Numbered from the stretch's first letter, positions 37,012 through 45,771 are shown. The stretch: 64,000 nt of DNA from Methylobacterium dankookense (GCF_902141855.1 NZ_CABFVH010000007.1:118771-182770); one strand, 5' to 3'. Notes: generated by a model not told the origin, from the letters alone. A program made the numbers and translations.

Positions 37012-37341
37012 TCACTCTCCCCCGACGGCCCACGCCGTCCCGTCCGCCTCGAACCACGCGGCCGCCGCTCGAACGACGACCCGCCCCTCGACCCGGAAGC
37101 CGCTCTCCTTGATCCGGTAGCGCAACCGCTTCGCCCCCTCCGGCCGGGGCAAGTCCGCGAGCTCGCCCGCGGCCCAGGCGTGGACGTCTCGGGCCCCCGT
37201 TCTCAGGCACCGGAGCCGGGCTGCCTCGCTCGCCCGGAGCGTCACGCCGACGAGGACGACGCAGAGCCGGTGGCCGTCCACGCGTCCGGAAATGCGGACG
37301 GACCACCGGGACCGCGTCCTGTTGCGGTACACCTCAACCAC
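37012..37341 (-). CDS. Hypothetical protein
   Basis: 109 residues, basic, mixed alpha-beta, no signal or membrane segment. Features: RNRTRSRWSVRISGRVDGH at the start and FRVEGRVVVRAAAAWFEADG near the end. It overlaps the end of the preceding gene by eight bases and its stop touches the phosphoesterase start, which supports it as real. Family unknown. Confidence 0.55.
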   Translation of the reverse strand: MVEVYRNRTRSRWSVRISGRVDGHRLCVVLVGVTLRASEAARLRCLRTGARDVHAWAAGELADLPRPEGAKRLRYRIKESGFRVEGRVVVRAAAAWFEADGTAWAVGGE

Positions 37342-37951
37342 CCCCGACCACCCGACGCCCGTTGGCGTGCTCGGGGCACAGGCAGCGCAGCCATCCGCCC
37401 TGGCGGACCCGACCCGGCTTGCCGCATTCCTCGCAGATGTACGCGCTGAGGTGCTCGACGCTGTCGACTAGGCTCTGCGTGTATTCGCAGTTCTCGTTGG
37501 CGTCGTAGTACCAACGAATACTGCCGAACTTCTCCTTCATCTGCGTCGAGTGGAAGCCGTCCGGAACGCCGGTCTCCTTCATGAGCTCGGCGGCCCCTTC
37601 CCAGAGCCATCTCCAGCCGGGGCCGCACTCGAACCCGCCCTGGCCGAACACCTTCCTGTGGCGCCGGGCGAGCTTCTCGCGCCAGTCGAGGGGGCTGCGT
37701 GGGGCGCCGTCGCGCCATCGGCACGCGAGCGTCCGCGCCAGGAGCGTCAGCATGAAGGGGCCGGGCACGGGCCCGACGAACTGTGAGCCCCCATCGTCCC
37801 GTCGCTCGCGCTCGACCGCGAGGAGGGGCGCGCTCCACCGCACGAGCGGGCCGTGGCGGGACGGCTCGACCGCCGAGACGGTGACGCTGTCCGCGCCCCG
37901 GTACGTGCGCAGCGCGGCCGCCGCAATGCCAAGGAATTCTTCTGCGATCAT
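37334..37951 (-). CDS. Hypothetical protein with C-terminal zinc ribbon
   Basis: 205 residues. The middle has MKEKFGSIRWYYDANENCEY, a segment I associate with phage and plasmid hypothetical proteins. The C-terminus has a treble-Cys zinc ribbon (YICEECGKPGRVRQGGWLRCLCPEH). It overlaps the next gene by eight bases, so it belongs to the leftward group ending at 35,863. No enzymatic motif is visible. Confidence 0.7.
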   Translation of the reverse strand: MIAEEFLGIAAAALRTYRGADSVTVSAVEPSRHGPLVRWSAPLLAVERERRDDGGSQFVGPVPGPFMLTLLARTLACRWRDGAPRSPLDWREKLARRHRKVFGQGGFECGPGWRWLWEGAAELMKETGVPDGFHSTQMKEKFGSIRWYYDANENCEYTQSLVDSVEHLSAYICEECGKPGRVRQGGWLRCLCPEHANGRRVVGGG

Positions 37952-37990
37952 CGGTCTGCTCCTTCGTGCGGGGGGGGGCGCGGATCCGTT

Positions 37991-38245
37991 TCACGACCTC
38001 TCCTCCCGAGGCTCGCGGCGGTTGTCGCTGGGCGGTAGCATCCGGGCGAGGCGGAGGAGCTGCTGGCAGAGCAGGCGGACCTCCCCGCTACCGACGCGGT
38101 CGAGGGCGTATGAGCGTTCGGCGTGCCGCATGACGACGATGACGGCGTCCGCGAGCTCGGGGCGGACCCGGTCGCTCAGGGTCTCACCGCGGACGGTCTC
38201 GACGGTCATCGTGACGACGGGCATCGACTTTCGGGCGTGTTGCAT
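37991..38245 (-). CDS. Small hypothetical protein
   Basis: 84 residues beginning MQHARKSMPVVTMTVETVRG, mostly helical in the second half (SGEVRLLCQQLLRLARMLPP), very basic at the end. GGAG lies seven bases before the ATG. It follows the AAA ATPase gene by 40 bases and precedes the zinc-ribbon gene by 39. Function unknown. Confidence 0.55.
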   Translation of the reverse strand: MQHARKSMPVVTMTVETVRGETLSDRVRPELADAVIVVMRHAERSYALDRVGSGEVRLLCQQLLRLARMLPPSDNRREPREERS

Positions 38246-38285
38246 CGTGGGTCTCCGAGCGTTGGGGGGGTGGTGAAGGGGGAGG

Positions 38286-39956
38286 TCAGTGCCGGGGCGC
38301 GAACGTCTCGCGGCTCGCGAGCACGGCCTGGAGCATCCGGCGCAGGGGGCGCAGGGAGCCGCCTGCCCACGGGACGAGGGCGAGTTCGTCGGGCGAGAGG
38401 TCGGGCATCCAGGCCGGATCGACGCCGCGCTCCTGCCGCATCTCCTCGACCATCCCCGCCGCGATGACGGGCAGGTCCTCGGCACGGGGCGCGGGCATCT
38501 CCACGCACCGGAACCGGTCGCGCAGGGCCGCCGGGACGCGCCCCAGCTCGTTGACCGTGGCGAGGAACGACACGCCCGAGCAGTTGACCTCTGCCTCAAG
38601 GTACGGGTCGAAGATCCTTGCGCTCGTAGACCGCTCCAGGAACGGGAGCAGCACGTCGACGAGAGACCCGTTGCGGCGGTCCGGAGACGCCTTGTCGAGC
38701 TCGTCGAGGTTGATCAGCGCGGACGCCGACATGGCCTGCAGGAGGACCTGAAGCGGGACGCAACCCCGGCCGGATCCCCACTGCCGGGACGTGCCGCCGA
38801 ACGCCGCGTCGGACACGCCCCCCGCGCCGTAGATCACCGTGCGCAGGCCGAGGCGCCCGCCGAGCCAGGTCACGAGCGACGTCTTCCCGAGGCCGGGCGG
38901 GCTCACGATCAGGGTCGGCTGGATCCACGTGTGCCGGGCGCCGACCAGGTCCGAGGCGATCGTCTCCAGCACGGGGCGCGCGAACGGGTACCGGCGGACT
39001 CCGTCATCGACGAGGGCTTGCGGGTCGACCGGCGCGGCGAGCGGCAGGGGCTTGCCGGCGATCGCCTCGTACTCGGCCCGCGGGGTGTCGCGCCGCTGCT
39101 GCCCCGTGGAGCTCGGCTTCGGCAGGTGGTCGAGCGCCGGCACGACGACGAGCGACGGCGCCGCCCGGGAGGCCTTCGCGTCCGCGAGGATCTCCCGAAC
39201 CCCGCGCGCCGGCGCCTGCGCAGGGGGCGCCTCTGGCCTCGGCGGGTCGAGGAGATCAAGGTCGAGGTCGCCGTCCGACGCCGGGGGCGCGACCTGCCCC
39301 GCGCCCCCACGCAGGATCTCGTCCTCGTCCTCGACCATGCGGAGCCCTGCGCCGATGGTCGTCCAGGCCTGGATCCAAGCGGCGGCTTCGACGTCGAAAG
39401 TCTCCAGGCGCGGGAAGCTCGGGCCGGGCACGTACGGGACGTCATCGTGGGGCGCCTGAGCGTCCTCGGCGCGGAGGAGAGCGTGCCTGATGATCAGGAA
39501 CGCGCGGTCGAGCTCGGCCGCTCGGACTTGCGCGGCCGCGATAGACAGGAGCTCCGCCGCGAGCCGGGCCGAGGCGATCTCGCAGCCCAGCTCCGCCTGG
39601 TGGAAGACTAGGACCGCCGCGACGTCCCGGACGAGGGCGAGCGTCGGCGCCGGCAGGCTGGCGCGGAGGCCTTCTCCGGAGAGGCGGCGCTCCAGCTCCG
39701 CGACCCGCGCGATCGTGGCGTCCTCGTAGGCGGCGGTGATCGCCGCGACGGTGCGCTCGCGCAGGCCCGCCGCGCTGCGCAGCGGGTTGAGGCGGGTGCG
39801 CAGGTCGTCGACGGCGCTGTGACCCGCCATCCCGCCGCCGTAGAGGAGCTGCACCCGGGTCCGGGTGTCCCGGCCGTCGCGGGGCCCGGCGAGGTCGCGC
39901 GGGTCGATGGCGACGGCGCGCACGGCGGCCGCCGTCGAAGAGGCGTGCTTGGGCAT
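38286..39956 (-). CDS. AAA+ ATPase with long unknown N-terminal region
   Basis: 556 residues. The C-terminal half is an AAA+ module: Walker A SPPGLGKTSL, Walker B LINLDELDKAS, sensor segment FLATVNELGRVPAALRDRF with the arginine finger region. This resembles Lon or MoxR-like ATPases, but no protease domain follows. The N-terminal 300 residues are helical with acidic, Pro-rich linkers (DLDLDLLDPPRPEAPP) and are not recognised. ATG at 39,956 begins MPKHASSTAA; its ribosome site is weak. It opens the leftward accessory operon. Confidence 0.82.
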   Translation of the reverse strand: MPKHASSTAAAVRAVAIDPRDLAGPRDGRDTRTRVQLLYGGGMAGHSAVDDLRTRLNPLRSAAGLRERTVAAITAAYEDATIARVAELERRLSGEGLRASLPAPTLALVRDVAAVLVFHQAELGCEIASARLAAELLSIAAAQVRAAELDRAFLIIRHALLRAEDAQAPHDDVPYVPGPSFPRLETFDVEAAAWIQAWTTIGAGLRMVEDEDEILRGGAGQVAPPASDGDLDLDLLDPPRPEAPPAQAPARGVREILADAKASRAAPSLVVVPALDHLPKPSSTGQQRRDTPRAEYEAIAGKPLPLAAPVDPQALVDDGVRRYPFARPVLETIASDLVGARHTWIQPTLIVSPPGLGKTSLVTWLGGRLGLRTVIYGAGGVSDAAFGGTSRQWGSGRGCVPLQVLLQAMSASALINLDELDKASPDRRNGSLVDVLLPFLERSTSARIFDPYLEAEVNCSGVSFLATVNELGRVPAALRDRFRCVEMPAPRAEDLPVIAAGMVEEMRQERGVDPAWMPDLSPDELALVPWAGGSLRPLRRMLQAVLASRETFAPRH

Positions 39957-40368
39957 GGGGGTACTCGCAGGTACGGAAGAAAGGATGCGCGTAGAGGCGC
40001 GCCGAGCAGGGCTCAGGCGGCTAAGGCGGTCCGTTTCCGTATCAAGCGAGCGGTCATCACGGCGGGGGTGTCCCTGCGAGTTGAGCACCCACGATGCCCT
40101 GGCCCCGCCCCCCTGTCGAGCCGTCCCGAGCGCGGTCCTGTGGACACCCTCCCGGCCTGGTCAACGCCCCCTCAACAGGGCCGCTCGAATCCCGCGGATC
40201 GGCCAGACTGACAATATGTCGCAGGCGCCCCGCACCGCCTTGGGACGCCCTCTCTCTCACGGGGCCGCCCTACGAATCGGTGCCGCTGCGAAATTCCGCG
40301 TACAGAGTCCAGTGCGAATCGGACGAACGCGCTAACCCTGATCCCGGGATCACGGGACGGGGTGGAAC
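39957..40368. other. 412-base gap between divergent operons
   Basis: No gene is supported. It separates the leftward AAA-ATPase group from the rightward small-gene run and so should hold two divergent promoters. A locally AT-richer stretch (GACTGACAATATGTCGC near 40,205-40,222) is the best promoter candidate. I see no clear repeat or RNA gene. Confidence 0.35.
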
Positions 40369-40617
40369 ATGGCGCAGGACAACTCGGGGACGTCGTCGGG
40401 GATCGGCTTCTTCGGCCTCCTCTGCATCCTCTTCATCGGGCTAAAGCTCACCGGCTACATCGAGTGGTCGTGGTTGTGGGTGCTCGCCCCGATCTGGGGG
40501 CCGGTCGCGATCGGTCTCTTCTTGATGGCGGTCGGCGCTCTGGGCCTCCTCTGGAGCAGGCACGCGGACCGGGAGCGCCGGCGGATCCGCGAGCGTCGCT
40601 CGGGACGGTCGGCATGA
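40369..40617 (+). CDS. Small membrane protein, unknown
   Basis: 82 residues: two hydrophobic segments (GIGFFGLLCILFIGLKLTGY and WGPVAIGLFLMAVGALGLLW) followed by a strongly basic tail (RHADRERRRIRERRSG). GGGACGGGG stands a few bases before the ATG. It is the first of a run of seven tightly packed small genes, and its stop overlaps the next start by four bases. Confidence 0.65.
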   Translation: MAQDNSGTSSGIGFFGLLCILFIGLKLTGYIEWSWLWVLAPIWGPVAIGLFLMAVGALGLLWSRHADRERRRIRERRSGRSA

Positions 40618-40835
40618 CCCGCGCCCCGATCCCGCCGGAGCTGCGGGCCCGCCTCCACGCGAGGTTCCCCAAGTCGCCGCTGTGGGCGCCGGTCGAGCCG
40701 GCCCCCTCGCCGTGGGAGGTCATCCGCAACGCGCTCGTGACGGGGCGCGACCACGGCCTGAATGAGAGCGAAACGGCGGTAGGCATCTACGGGGTGCTCG
40801 TCGCCCGCGGGCTGATCACCGAGGGCCGGGTATGA
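40614..40835 (+). CDS. Small hypothetical protein
   Basis: 73 residues: MTRAPIPPELRARLHARFP at the start and a helical end (ETAVGIYGVLVARGLI). ATG overlaps the previous stop and its own stop overlaps the next start (ATGA both times), so it is part of a coupled gene run. No family recognised. Confidence 0.6.
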   Translation: MTRAPIPPELRARLHARFPKSPLWAPVEPAPSPWEVIRNALVTGRDHGLNESETAVGIYGVLVARGLITEGRV

Positions 40836-41086
40836 GCAGCCGCGCCTTCTACGCCGCCCTCGTCCCCGAGCAGCAGCACGCCTTCCGCGCGGCGGTCACG
40901 GACATGCGGGAGGGCCGCGCCCCCGAGGCCGTGCGGGAGGCCTGGGCCGCCCTCGACATCGGCGAGGAAATCCTCGACCGCCGGGTGACGATCGTCATCT
41001 GGGAGCTCGTCGAGGAGCGGCTCGCCCTGCTCCCGGAGAGCGAGCGCGCCCCGATCGCGACCGCGCTGCTCGGGGGTGCCCCATGA
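40832..41086 (+). CDS. Small helical hypothetical protein
   Basis: 84 residues, almost entirely helical (AFYAALVPEQQHAFRAAV, then VREAWAALDIGEEILDRRV). It contains no Cys and no membrane segment. Start and stop overlap both neighbours by four bases. Function unknown. Confidence 0.6.
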   Translation: MSSRAFYAALVPEQQHAFRAAVTDMREGRAPEAVREAWAALDIGEEILDRRVTIVIWELVEERLALLPESERAPIATALLGGAP

Positions 41087-41247
41087 GCACGACCGACATC
41101 GTCGTCCTGACCTCGGCCGCCCTCCTGTGCGTGGCCGTCGCGATCGTCGCCGTGATCGCCCTCCAGGAGCTGCGCCGGCCCCTGCTGAAGGGGCGCCTCG
41201 ACGACCTTCTGCGGGAGGTCTCGGCCAAGAAGGACAACTGCCCGTGA
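41083..41247 (+). CDS. 54-residue single-pass membrane protein
   Basis: MSTTDIVVLTSAALLCVAVA begins a hydrophobic helix of about 24 residues, followed by a charged cytosolic tail (LRRPLLKGRLDDLLREVSAKK). The ATG overlaps the previous stop and the TGA overlaps the next GTG, both by four bases; this coupling is the main reason to call so short a gene. Confidence 0.55.
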   Translation: MSTTDIVVLTSAALLCVAVAIVAVIALQELRRPLLKGRLDDLLREVSAKKDNCP

Positions 41248-41468
41248 GCGAGAACCGCGACGCCGACGGCTTCCGACGCTTCATGGTGGAGCACCTCGCC
41301 CGGTGCGTCGGCCTCTCCGTCGAAGAGTTCGAGACCCCCTCCGTACCTGCCGTGCCGGAGATGGAGAGCTCCGCGGCGCGGATGATCCGCGCCACGGGCT
41401 GCGGCCTCCCGCGAGAGAGGAAGGCCCCGGCGGGCGAGCTGCCGGCGGTGGCGAGCTTCTGGAGCTGA
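41244..41468 (+). CDS. Small hypothetical protein
   Basis: 74 residues from GTG. It begins SENRDADGFRRFMVEHLARC and ends with a Pro/Ala-rich tail. No family recognised. The GTG overlaps the previous stop (GTGA), and a strong GGAGGAA follows its stop for the next gene. Confidence 0.5.
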   Translation: MSENRDADGFRRFMVEHLARCVGLSVEEFETPSVPAVPEMESSAARMIRATGCGLPRERKAPAGELPAVASFWS

Positions 41469-41479
41469 GGGAGGAACCC

Positions 41480-42001
41480 ATGATCGACCTGCTGGCCATC
41501 GTCCGGCTCGCCATCAGGGCGTCCGAGCAGACCACGTCCCCCAAGATCGAAGCCATCAAATGGCTGCGCCGCGCCTTGGGCGTCGGGCTCAAAGAGGCGA
41601 AGGACATGGTCGAGGACGCCTACATGTGCGGCCCCGTCCGGTTCGCCGAGAAGCACGCCCGCATCGCGGGGATCGAGCACACCTGCCCGAACCGACCGCT
41701 GGAAGACTTGGAGGGGAACGCGCTGGACCAGGCGCGCGAGGCTCAGCGGAGGTTGCTCCAGCTTGCCAGCGCTGTCGGCATCAACGCCGAGGCGCTCCTG
41801 CAACCGGCGGCCTACAGCCCGGCCGAGTGCATCGCGCAGGCCCGGGTCGAGCGACGCGCCCGCGAGCTCTACGAAGCCGGCAGGAAGCGGGTCAGGGGTC
41901 GCCCGGCCTGGGACCAGCTGGATCCGAACTGCCCGTACGATCTCGGCATGAAGGCTTACGCCCTCAGCGAGGCCAAGCGCGAACTGGCGGAGGCCGCCTG
42001 A
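41480..42001 (+). CDS. Protein with ribosomal L7/L12 C-terminal-like module
   Basis: 173 residues. Residues about 21-50 (PKIEAIKWLRRALGVGLKEA, then KDMVED) closely follow the L7/L12 C-terminal domain signature KI-VIK-R-TGLGLKEAK-LVE, the part that contacts translation factors. The rest is helical (LDQAREAQRRLLQLASAVG and ARVERRARELYEAGRKRV). ATG with GGAGGAACCC upstream. Such stand-alone modules occur in phage and accessory genes; a role touching the ribosome or its GTPases is possible but unproven. Confidence 0.72.
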   Translation: MIDLLAIVRLAIRASEQTTSPKIEAIKWLRRALGVGLKEAKDMVEDAYMCGPVRFAEKHARIAGIEHTCPNRPLEDLEGNALDQAREAQRRLLQLASAVGINAEALLQPAAYSPAECIAQARVERRARELYEAGRKRVRGRPAWDQLDPNCPYDLGMKAYALSEAKRELAEAA

Positions 42002-42003
42002 CC

Positions 42004-42354
42004 ATGACGACCCTCTGGCACAAGGACCGCTACTGGCCGTCCGAGCTCTCCCCCCTGACGGGCGCCCCGATCGAGGGGGCGATCCAGCCAGGGATCTACG
42101 CGGAGACCAAGGAGGACTGGGAGCGCGTGCGGAAGCGCGGCTTCCGGCAGGGCGTCGACCGGCTCCGGCGGGTCGGCGTCTCGGCCGAGCCCGGCATCGC
42201 CCCGGCCGGCCTCATGATGAACGTCGCCACCGCCGCGCAGCTCGCCTGGCTCAAGGCGAACGAGACGGCCGCGATCCCGGCGCCGGCGACACCCGCCCTC
42301 GGGCCGGTGCGGGTCGCCCTGTCGCCCCTCGCGCTCATGGCGAGGCGGGCTTAG
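42004..42354 (+). CDS. Hypothetical protein, last of small-gene run
   Basis: 116 residues. It begins MTTLWHKDRYWPSELSPLTG and has a helical middle (EDWERVRKRGFRQGVDRLRRV) with an Ala/Pro-rich end. It starts two bases after the previous stop and ends four bases before the convergent neighbour's stop. Function unknown. Confidence 0.55.
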   Translation: MTTLWHKDRYWPSELSPLTGAPIEGAIQPGIYAETKEDWERVRKRGFRQGVDRLRRVGVSAEPGIAPAGLMMNVATAAQLAWLKANETAAIPAPATPALGPVRVALSPLALMARRA

Positions 42355-42358
42355 CCGG

Positions 42359-43489
42359 TCAGAGCAGGGTGAAGTCTCTGGGGGTTTCGAGGCGCCAGAA
42401 CCGACCCGGCGGCTTGAGCTCGCCGTGGATCGAGACCATCCGCCCTGTCTTATGGGCGTCGACCGCCTGCAGGTACTCCTCGGGGGGCAGCGAGACCCGC
42501 ACCCGGATCATGCCGTGCTCGTCGCTGTCCCACTCGACGATGACGTCCTGGGTGCCCGAGATGCTGAAGAGGTCGCTCGGGTTCTCGTTCGAGTGGAGCG
42601 TCCGGATCTTGCCGACGATCGTGCGCCGCCGCTCCTCGTCGGAGTGGCGCAGGGCCTTCGCCGCCTCGCGCATGATCTCGGCCGATAGCGCGTGCCGGAT
42701 CTCAAACGAGGGGGCCGCCCCGACGTCTGGCATGCCCCACTCGGGCGAGAAGACGATGTCGAGCCGCACCTCGCCGGCATGCGGAACCTCGACCAGGGCG
42801 GCGAGCTCCTCGCATGCGTTCGCGTTGAGCCCGGCCTCGTATCCCCGCACGATCTCGCCGGGGTCCTCGCGGGCGATCGCCCCCTCGATGAGGCGCAACC
42901 CGCGGGCGAGCCGCTGCACCGTGCGGCGCTCCAGGGGCGGTGCCGGCGGGGCGGCCTCGCCGGGCATGATCGTGTTCGGGCCGACTGGGCTCTCGACCGT
43001 GAAGCCGAAGGAGCCGCGGAACGTGTGCCCGAACCGGCACTCGTCGGCGTAGCGCTGCGCCACGCCGTCGACGCGGGTGAAGTAGGCGCTCGCGTGGAGC
43101 TCGGCATGGGCGGAGGCGGCGAGGAGCCGGGCCATCCGCCGGATGAACTCTTCGGCGGTGCCGAGCTTGATCGTGTCGTGCCGGATGACCGAGTCCGGCA
43201 GCCGCGACTTGATCAGGTCGTAGCTGATGGCCCGGATCGCCGCGATGACCGCGGCCGGGTCCCGGTCTTCGAGCGCGGTCAGCGTCCGGACGGCTTGGCC
43301 GATCCGAACCTGGGCGTCGCGAGCCTGCGACGTGCCGGGCAGGAGGATCTCGATCTCGTCGTCATCGGGCCCAAGGGCGAAGAGCTCCAGCCCGCTGCGC
43401 AGCGCCTGCCTGCGCCACCCGGCCGTCGCCAGGTAGCGCTTGAGGGAGCCGAGCGGCACACGCTCGATGTCGTCTGGCTCGCTGGTCAT
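42359..43489 (-). CDS. Partner protein of DUF4365 gene, unknown
   Basis: 376 residues, soluble. No family recognised. It has a largely helical N-terminal half (TAEEFIRRMARLLAASAHAEL), a middle with FGFTVESPVGPN, and a C-terminal beta region (DVIVEWDSDEHGMIRVRVSLP). The text reads like a structural or binding protein, with no visible catalytic motif. Its ATG overlaps the DUF4365 stop (ATGA), so the two proteins are probably made together and act together. Confidence 0.72.
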   Translation of the reverse strand: MTSEPDDIERVPLGSLKRYLATAGWRRQALRSGLELFALGPDDDEIEILLPGTSQARDAQVRIGQAVRTLTALEDRDPAAVIAAIRAISYDLIKSRLPDSVIRHDTIKLGTAEEFIRRMARLLAASAHAELHASAYFTRVDGVAQRYADECRFGHTFRGSFGFTVESPVGPNTIMPGEAAPPAPPLERRTVQRLARGLRLIEGAIAREDPGEIVRGYEAGLNANACEELAALVEVPHAGEVRLDIVFSPEWGMPDVGAAPSFEIRHALSAEIMREAAKALRHSDEERRRTIVGKIRTLHSNENPSDLFSISGTQDVIVEWDSDEHGMIRVRVSLPPEEYLQAVDAHKTGRMVSIHGELKPPGRFWRLETPRDFTLL

Positions 43490-44001
43490 CGGCCTGCCAG
43501 CGCCTCCTCGCGGGCGAGCGTCATGATGCCCTGGAGGCTGTCGGGTGTCAGCACGTTGCTGCGCGGGATCCGGATGCGCTTCGTCGAGACGTTGTCGGTC
43601 GGCGGATCCTCCGTCCGGTACCAGTAGCAGCATTGCCGCAGGTACATCTCGGTCTCGGACCCGGTCAGCCACTGGACCTCGTCCCGGGGCAGGCAGAGCA
43701 GGATGAGGATGGTCATGACATCGCCAGGGTCGCGCTCGGCGATGGTCCGGTGCGCGCGCGCCTCCAGGTCGTAGACGACGTGCTCTTCCTCGTGCTCCCA
43801 GTCGACGCTCGCCTTCATCTGGAAGCGGACGGGGGTGCCGGTCTCGACGCGCTCCCGCCCGCGCATCTTCACCCGGTAGAAGTAGCCGTCGATGCCGTAG
43901 TCGAAGATCGGCTTGGCGGCGATGTTGAGCCCGGCGCGGCCGGCCAGGGCATGGACGTACGCGAGCGACAGGGCCTCCTGGGTGTGCTCCCGGCTGATCA
44001 A
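43486..44001 (-). CDS. DUF4365 putative nuclease-like protein
   Basis: 171 residues matching DUF4365: an N-terminal helix SLAYVHALAGRAGLNI, then PIFDYGIDGYFY, then PVRFQMKASVDW. The Asp of DYGID and the Q-x-K of FQMKAS fit the core of the PD-(D/E)xK nuclease fold. The family is common in accessory regions and is suspected in defence. ATG start. It overlaps the 376-residue partner gene. Nuclease activity is inference from motif spacing. Confidence 0.8.
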   Translation of the reverse strand: MISREHTQEALSLAYVHALAGRAGLNIAAKPIFDYGIDGYFYRVKMRGRERVETGTPVRFQMKASVDWEHEEEHVVYDLEARAHRTIAERDPGDVMTILILLCLPRDEVQWLTGSETEMYLRQCCYWYRTEDPPTDNVSTKRIRIPRSNVLTPDSLQGIMTLAREEALAGR

Positions 44002-44071
44002 GTCCCCGCCCCGGCAACATCGTTCTTGCCGCTCGGCATACCATGCAACCTAGTGGAGTCCAGGGGATCGC

Positions 44072-44254
44072 TCAGGCCCCCCGGCGCTCTCGCGCCTGCA
44101 GGGCCTCCTCCACGAGCTCCGCGACCCGCTGCCCCGCGGCGCAGGCCTGCTTCGCCCGGATGGCAACGATCCGGTGCGGGGGCGTCCCGGGCGACGAGAC
44201 GACGAGCTCGCCGTCGGCGTGGAGGCGGACTGTAATCGTGACGGGGTCGCTCAT
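44072..44254 (-). CDS. Small protein coupled to integrase
   Basis: 60 residues: a beta start (DPVTITVRLHADGELVVSS) and a helical end (AAGQRVAELVEEALQARERR). The ATG overlaps the integrase stop (ATGA), so it is translated with the integrase. Its position would suit a recombination directionality factor, but it lacks a clear helix-turn-helix or winged-helix motif. Confidence 0.55.
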   Translation of the reverse strand: MSDPVTITVRLHADGELVVSSPGTPPHRIVAIRAKQACAAGQRVAELVEEALQARERRGA

Positions 44255-45771
44255 GGCAGGGGAAGGGGCTTGAAGCGCGCGCGCTCGCGCTCGTAGTGCT
44301 CCAGGACGTGGTCGATCCAGGGGGCCATGCCGCTCGCCTTAAGCTTCAGGCGCTGAGCCCGAGCGTACACCTTGCGGGTCACGTCCTCGATGCGTGCCTC
44401 CTCGCGGTTCTCGGTCTTGTCCCGCGCGTGCGCCAGGATCGCCGAGCCGGCGCCCCCGAGCTGCTCCTCGTCGAGGAAGGTTCCGAGCGTGCGCCGGGCA
44501 TCGTGCGGGGTCCAGACCCTGATGCCGTAGCGCTCGAACAGGTTGCCGTGAGGACGCTTGAACAGCGGCCCCTTCTTGCCCTTCCTCGTCTTGCCGGCCT
44601 TCGTCTTGCCCTCCAACCGATGGAAGAGGCCGGTGAACCCGGCCGGGGTCACGTGCTTACCGTCGACCCGACTGGGGAAGCGCCACGGCGATGACGGGTC
44701 CGCCCCGAGCCGATCGATCGCCGCGATCGCGGCCGGCGGGATCGGCAGTGCGTGCGGGCGGCCTCCCCTCCGGCCGCTCTTCATTTCCTTCGCGGTCCAA
44801 GTCCAAACCTCCCAGCCGGGCATGTCGGGCATGGGGATGACGCCGTCGCGCCGGGTGCGTCCGAGGCTGCCCGTCCTCTGCCCGGTCAGGACGACTGCCC
44901 AGACGGCTGCCAGCATGCCGTTCTCGGTCTCCTGGTCAGTCGAGCTGAGGGTACGGTGATGCTCGATGACGAGCAGCGTTCGGACGAGCTCCTGGATCGT
45001 CGGCGTGTGCTCGCGAGCCTTCGGGCTGTACTCGATGTGCCAGCGCTCCTGCCACCACGCGTGCTTTTCGTCCGCGAGCCCCGAGCGCGTCGCATGACTG
45101 CGCCACCCCCAGGTCAGCGCTTCCTTGCACTGCGCGACGACGCGGGCCGCGGCGGAGAGCGTGCGGGATTCGATCACGCGGTCGCGCAGCTCCTCCAGAT
45201 CCGAGATCTCGATCGAGGCCAGCTCCAGCCTCTCGATGGGCTCGAACTCGGGACCCGCATGGTAGGCCGAGTAGCTGCGCCGGTAGCTCTCCTTCAGGTC
45301 AGGCAGCTTCGCGGCGAGGAACTCGGCCATGAGGTCCTGCCACTGCCATGGCCCGCGCCGGCGGCGGTCCTCGTCGGACTGCACCTCGACAGTCTCCGCG
45401 AAGGCGGCGTCCGCGGCGAGCTCGACCGGCTTGCCCTTGGCCAGCACCGCCTCGAACACGTGCAGATCCTCGCGCGGGTTGACCCCGGCCTCGACGTCCC
45501 GGCGCGCGCGGTCGGCGGCGAGCCGGGCCGCCGGCAGGGTCAGGGCGTCCATGGAGCCGAGGCGGAACGTCCCCTTGCGGTGGCGGAGGTACCACGTGCC
45601 CGCCGCACGCGTGATCCGCAGGGTGAGGCCCGGGGTGTCCACGTCGGCGATCTCCGCGCCGCGGCCGACGAGCTTCCCCTCCTGGATCATGCGGGCCGCG
45701 CGCTCGACGGTCGCCGCCGTCATCTTCACGCGCTCGCGCTCGTAGCTGCCCCTGCCTGCCGCCTTCGCCAT
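44251..45771 (-). CDS. int: Tyrosine integrase of the island
   Basis: 506 residues. The N-terminal part has the arm-binding domain of P4-type integrases (DVDTPGLTLRITRAAGTWYL). The catalytic part has Arg in VVLTGQRTGSLGR, HDARRTLG as the H-x-x-R box, LAHARDKT as the second His/Lys box, and Tyr in RKVYARAQRLK. A loop rich in Lys (GKTKAGKTRKGKKG) is inserted before HDARR. ATG at 45,771 begins MAKAAGRGSY. It points away from the tRNA-Gly fragment 150 bases to its right, the usual place for an integrase next to its att site. Confidence 0.92.
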   Translation of the reverse strand: MAKAAGRGSYERERVKMTAATVERAARMIQEGKLVGRGAEIADVDTPGLTLRITRAAGTWYLRHRKGTFRLGSMDALTLPAARLAADRARRDVEAGVNPREDLHVFEAVLAKGKPVELAADAAFAETVEVQSDEDRRRRGPWQWQDLMAEFLAAKLPDLKESYRRSYSAYHAGPEFEPIERLELASIEISDLEELRDRVIESRTLSAAARVVAQCKEALTWGWRSHATRSGLADEKHAWWQERWHIEYSPKAREHTPTIQELVRTLLVIEHHRTLSSTDQETENGMLAAVWAVVLTGQRTGSLGRTRRDGVIPMPDMPGWEVWTWTAKEMKSGRRGGRPHALPIPPAAIAAIDRLGADPSSPWRFPSRVDGKHVTPAGFTGLFHRLEGKTKAGKTRKGKKGPLFKRPHGNLFERYGIRVWTPHDARRTLGTFLDEEQLGGAGSAILAHARDKTENREEARIEDVTRKVYARAQRLKLKASGMAPWIDHVLEHYERERARFKPLPLP

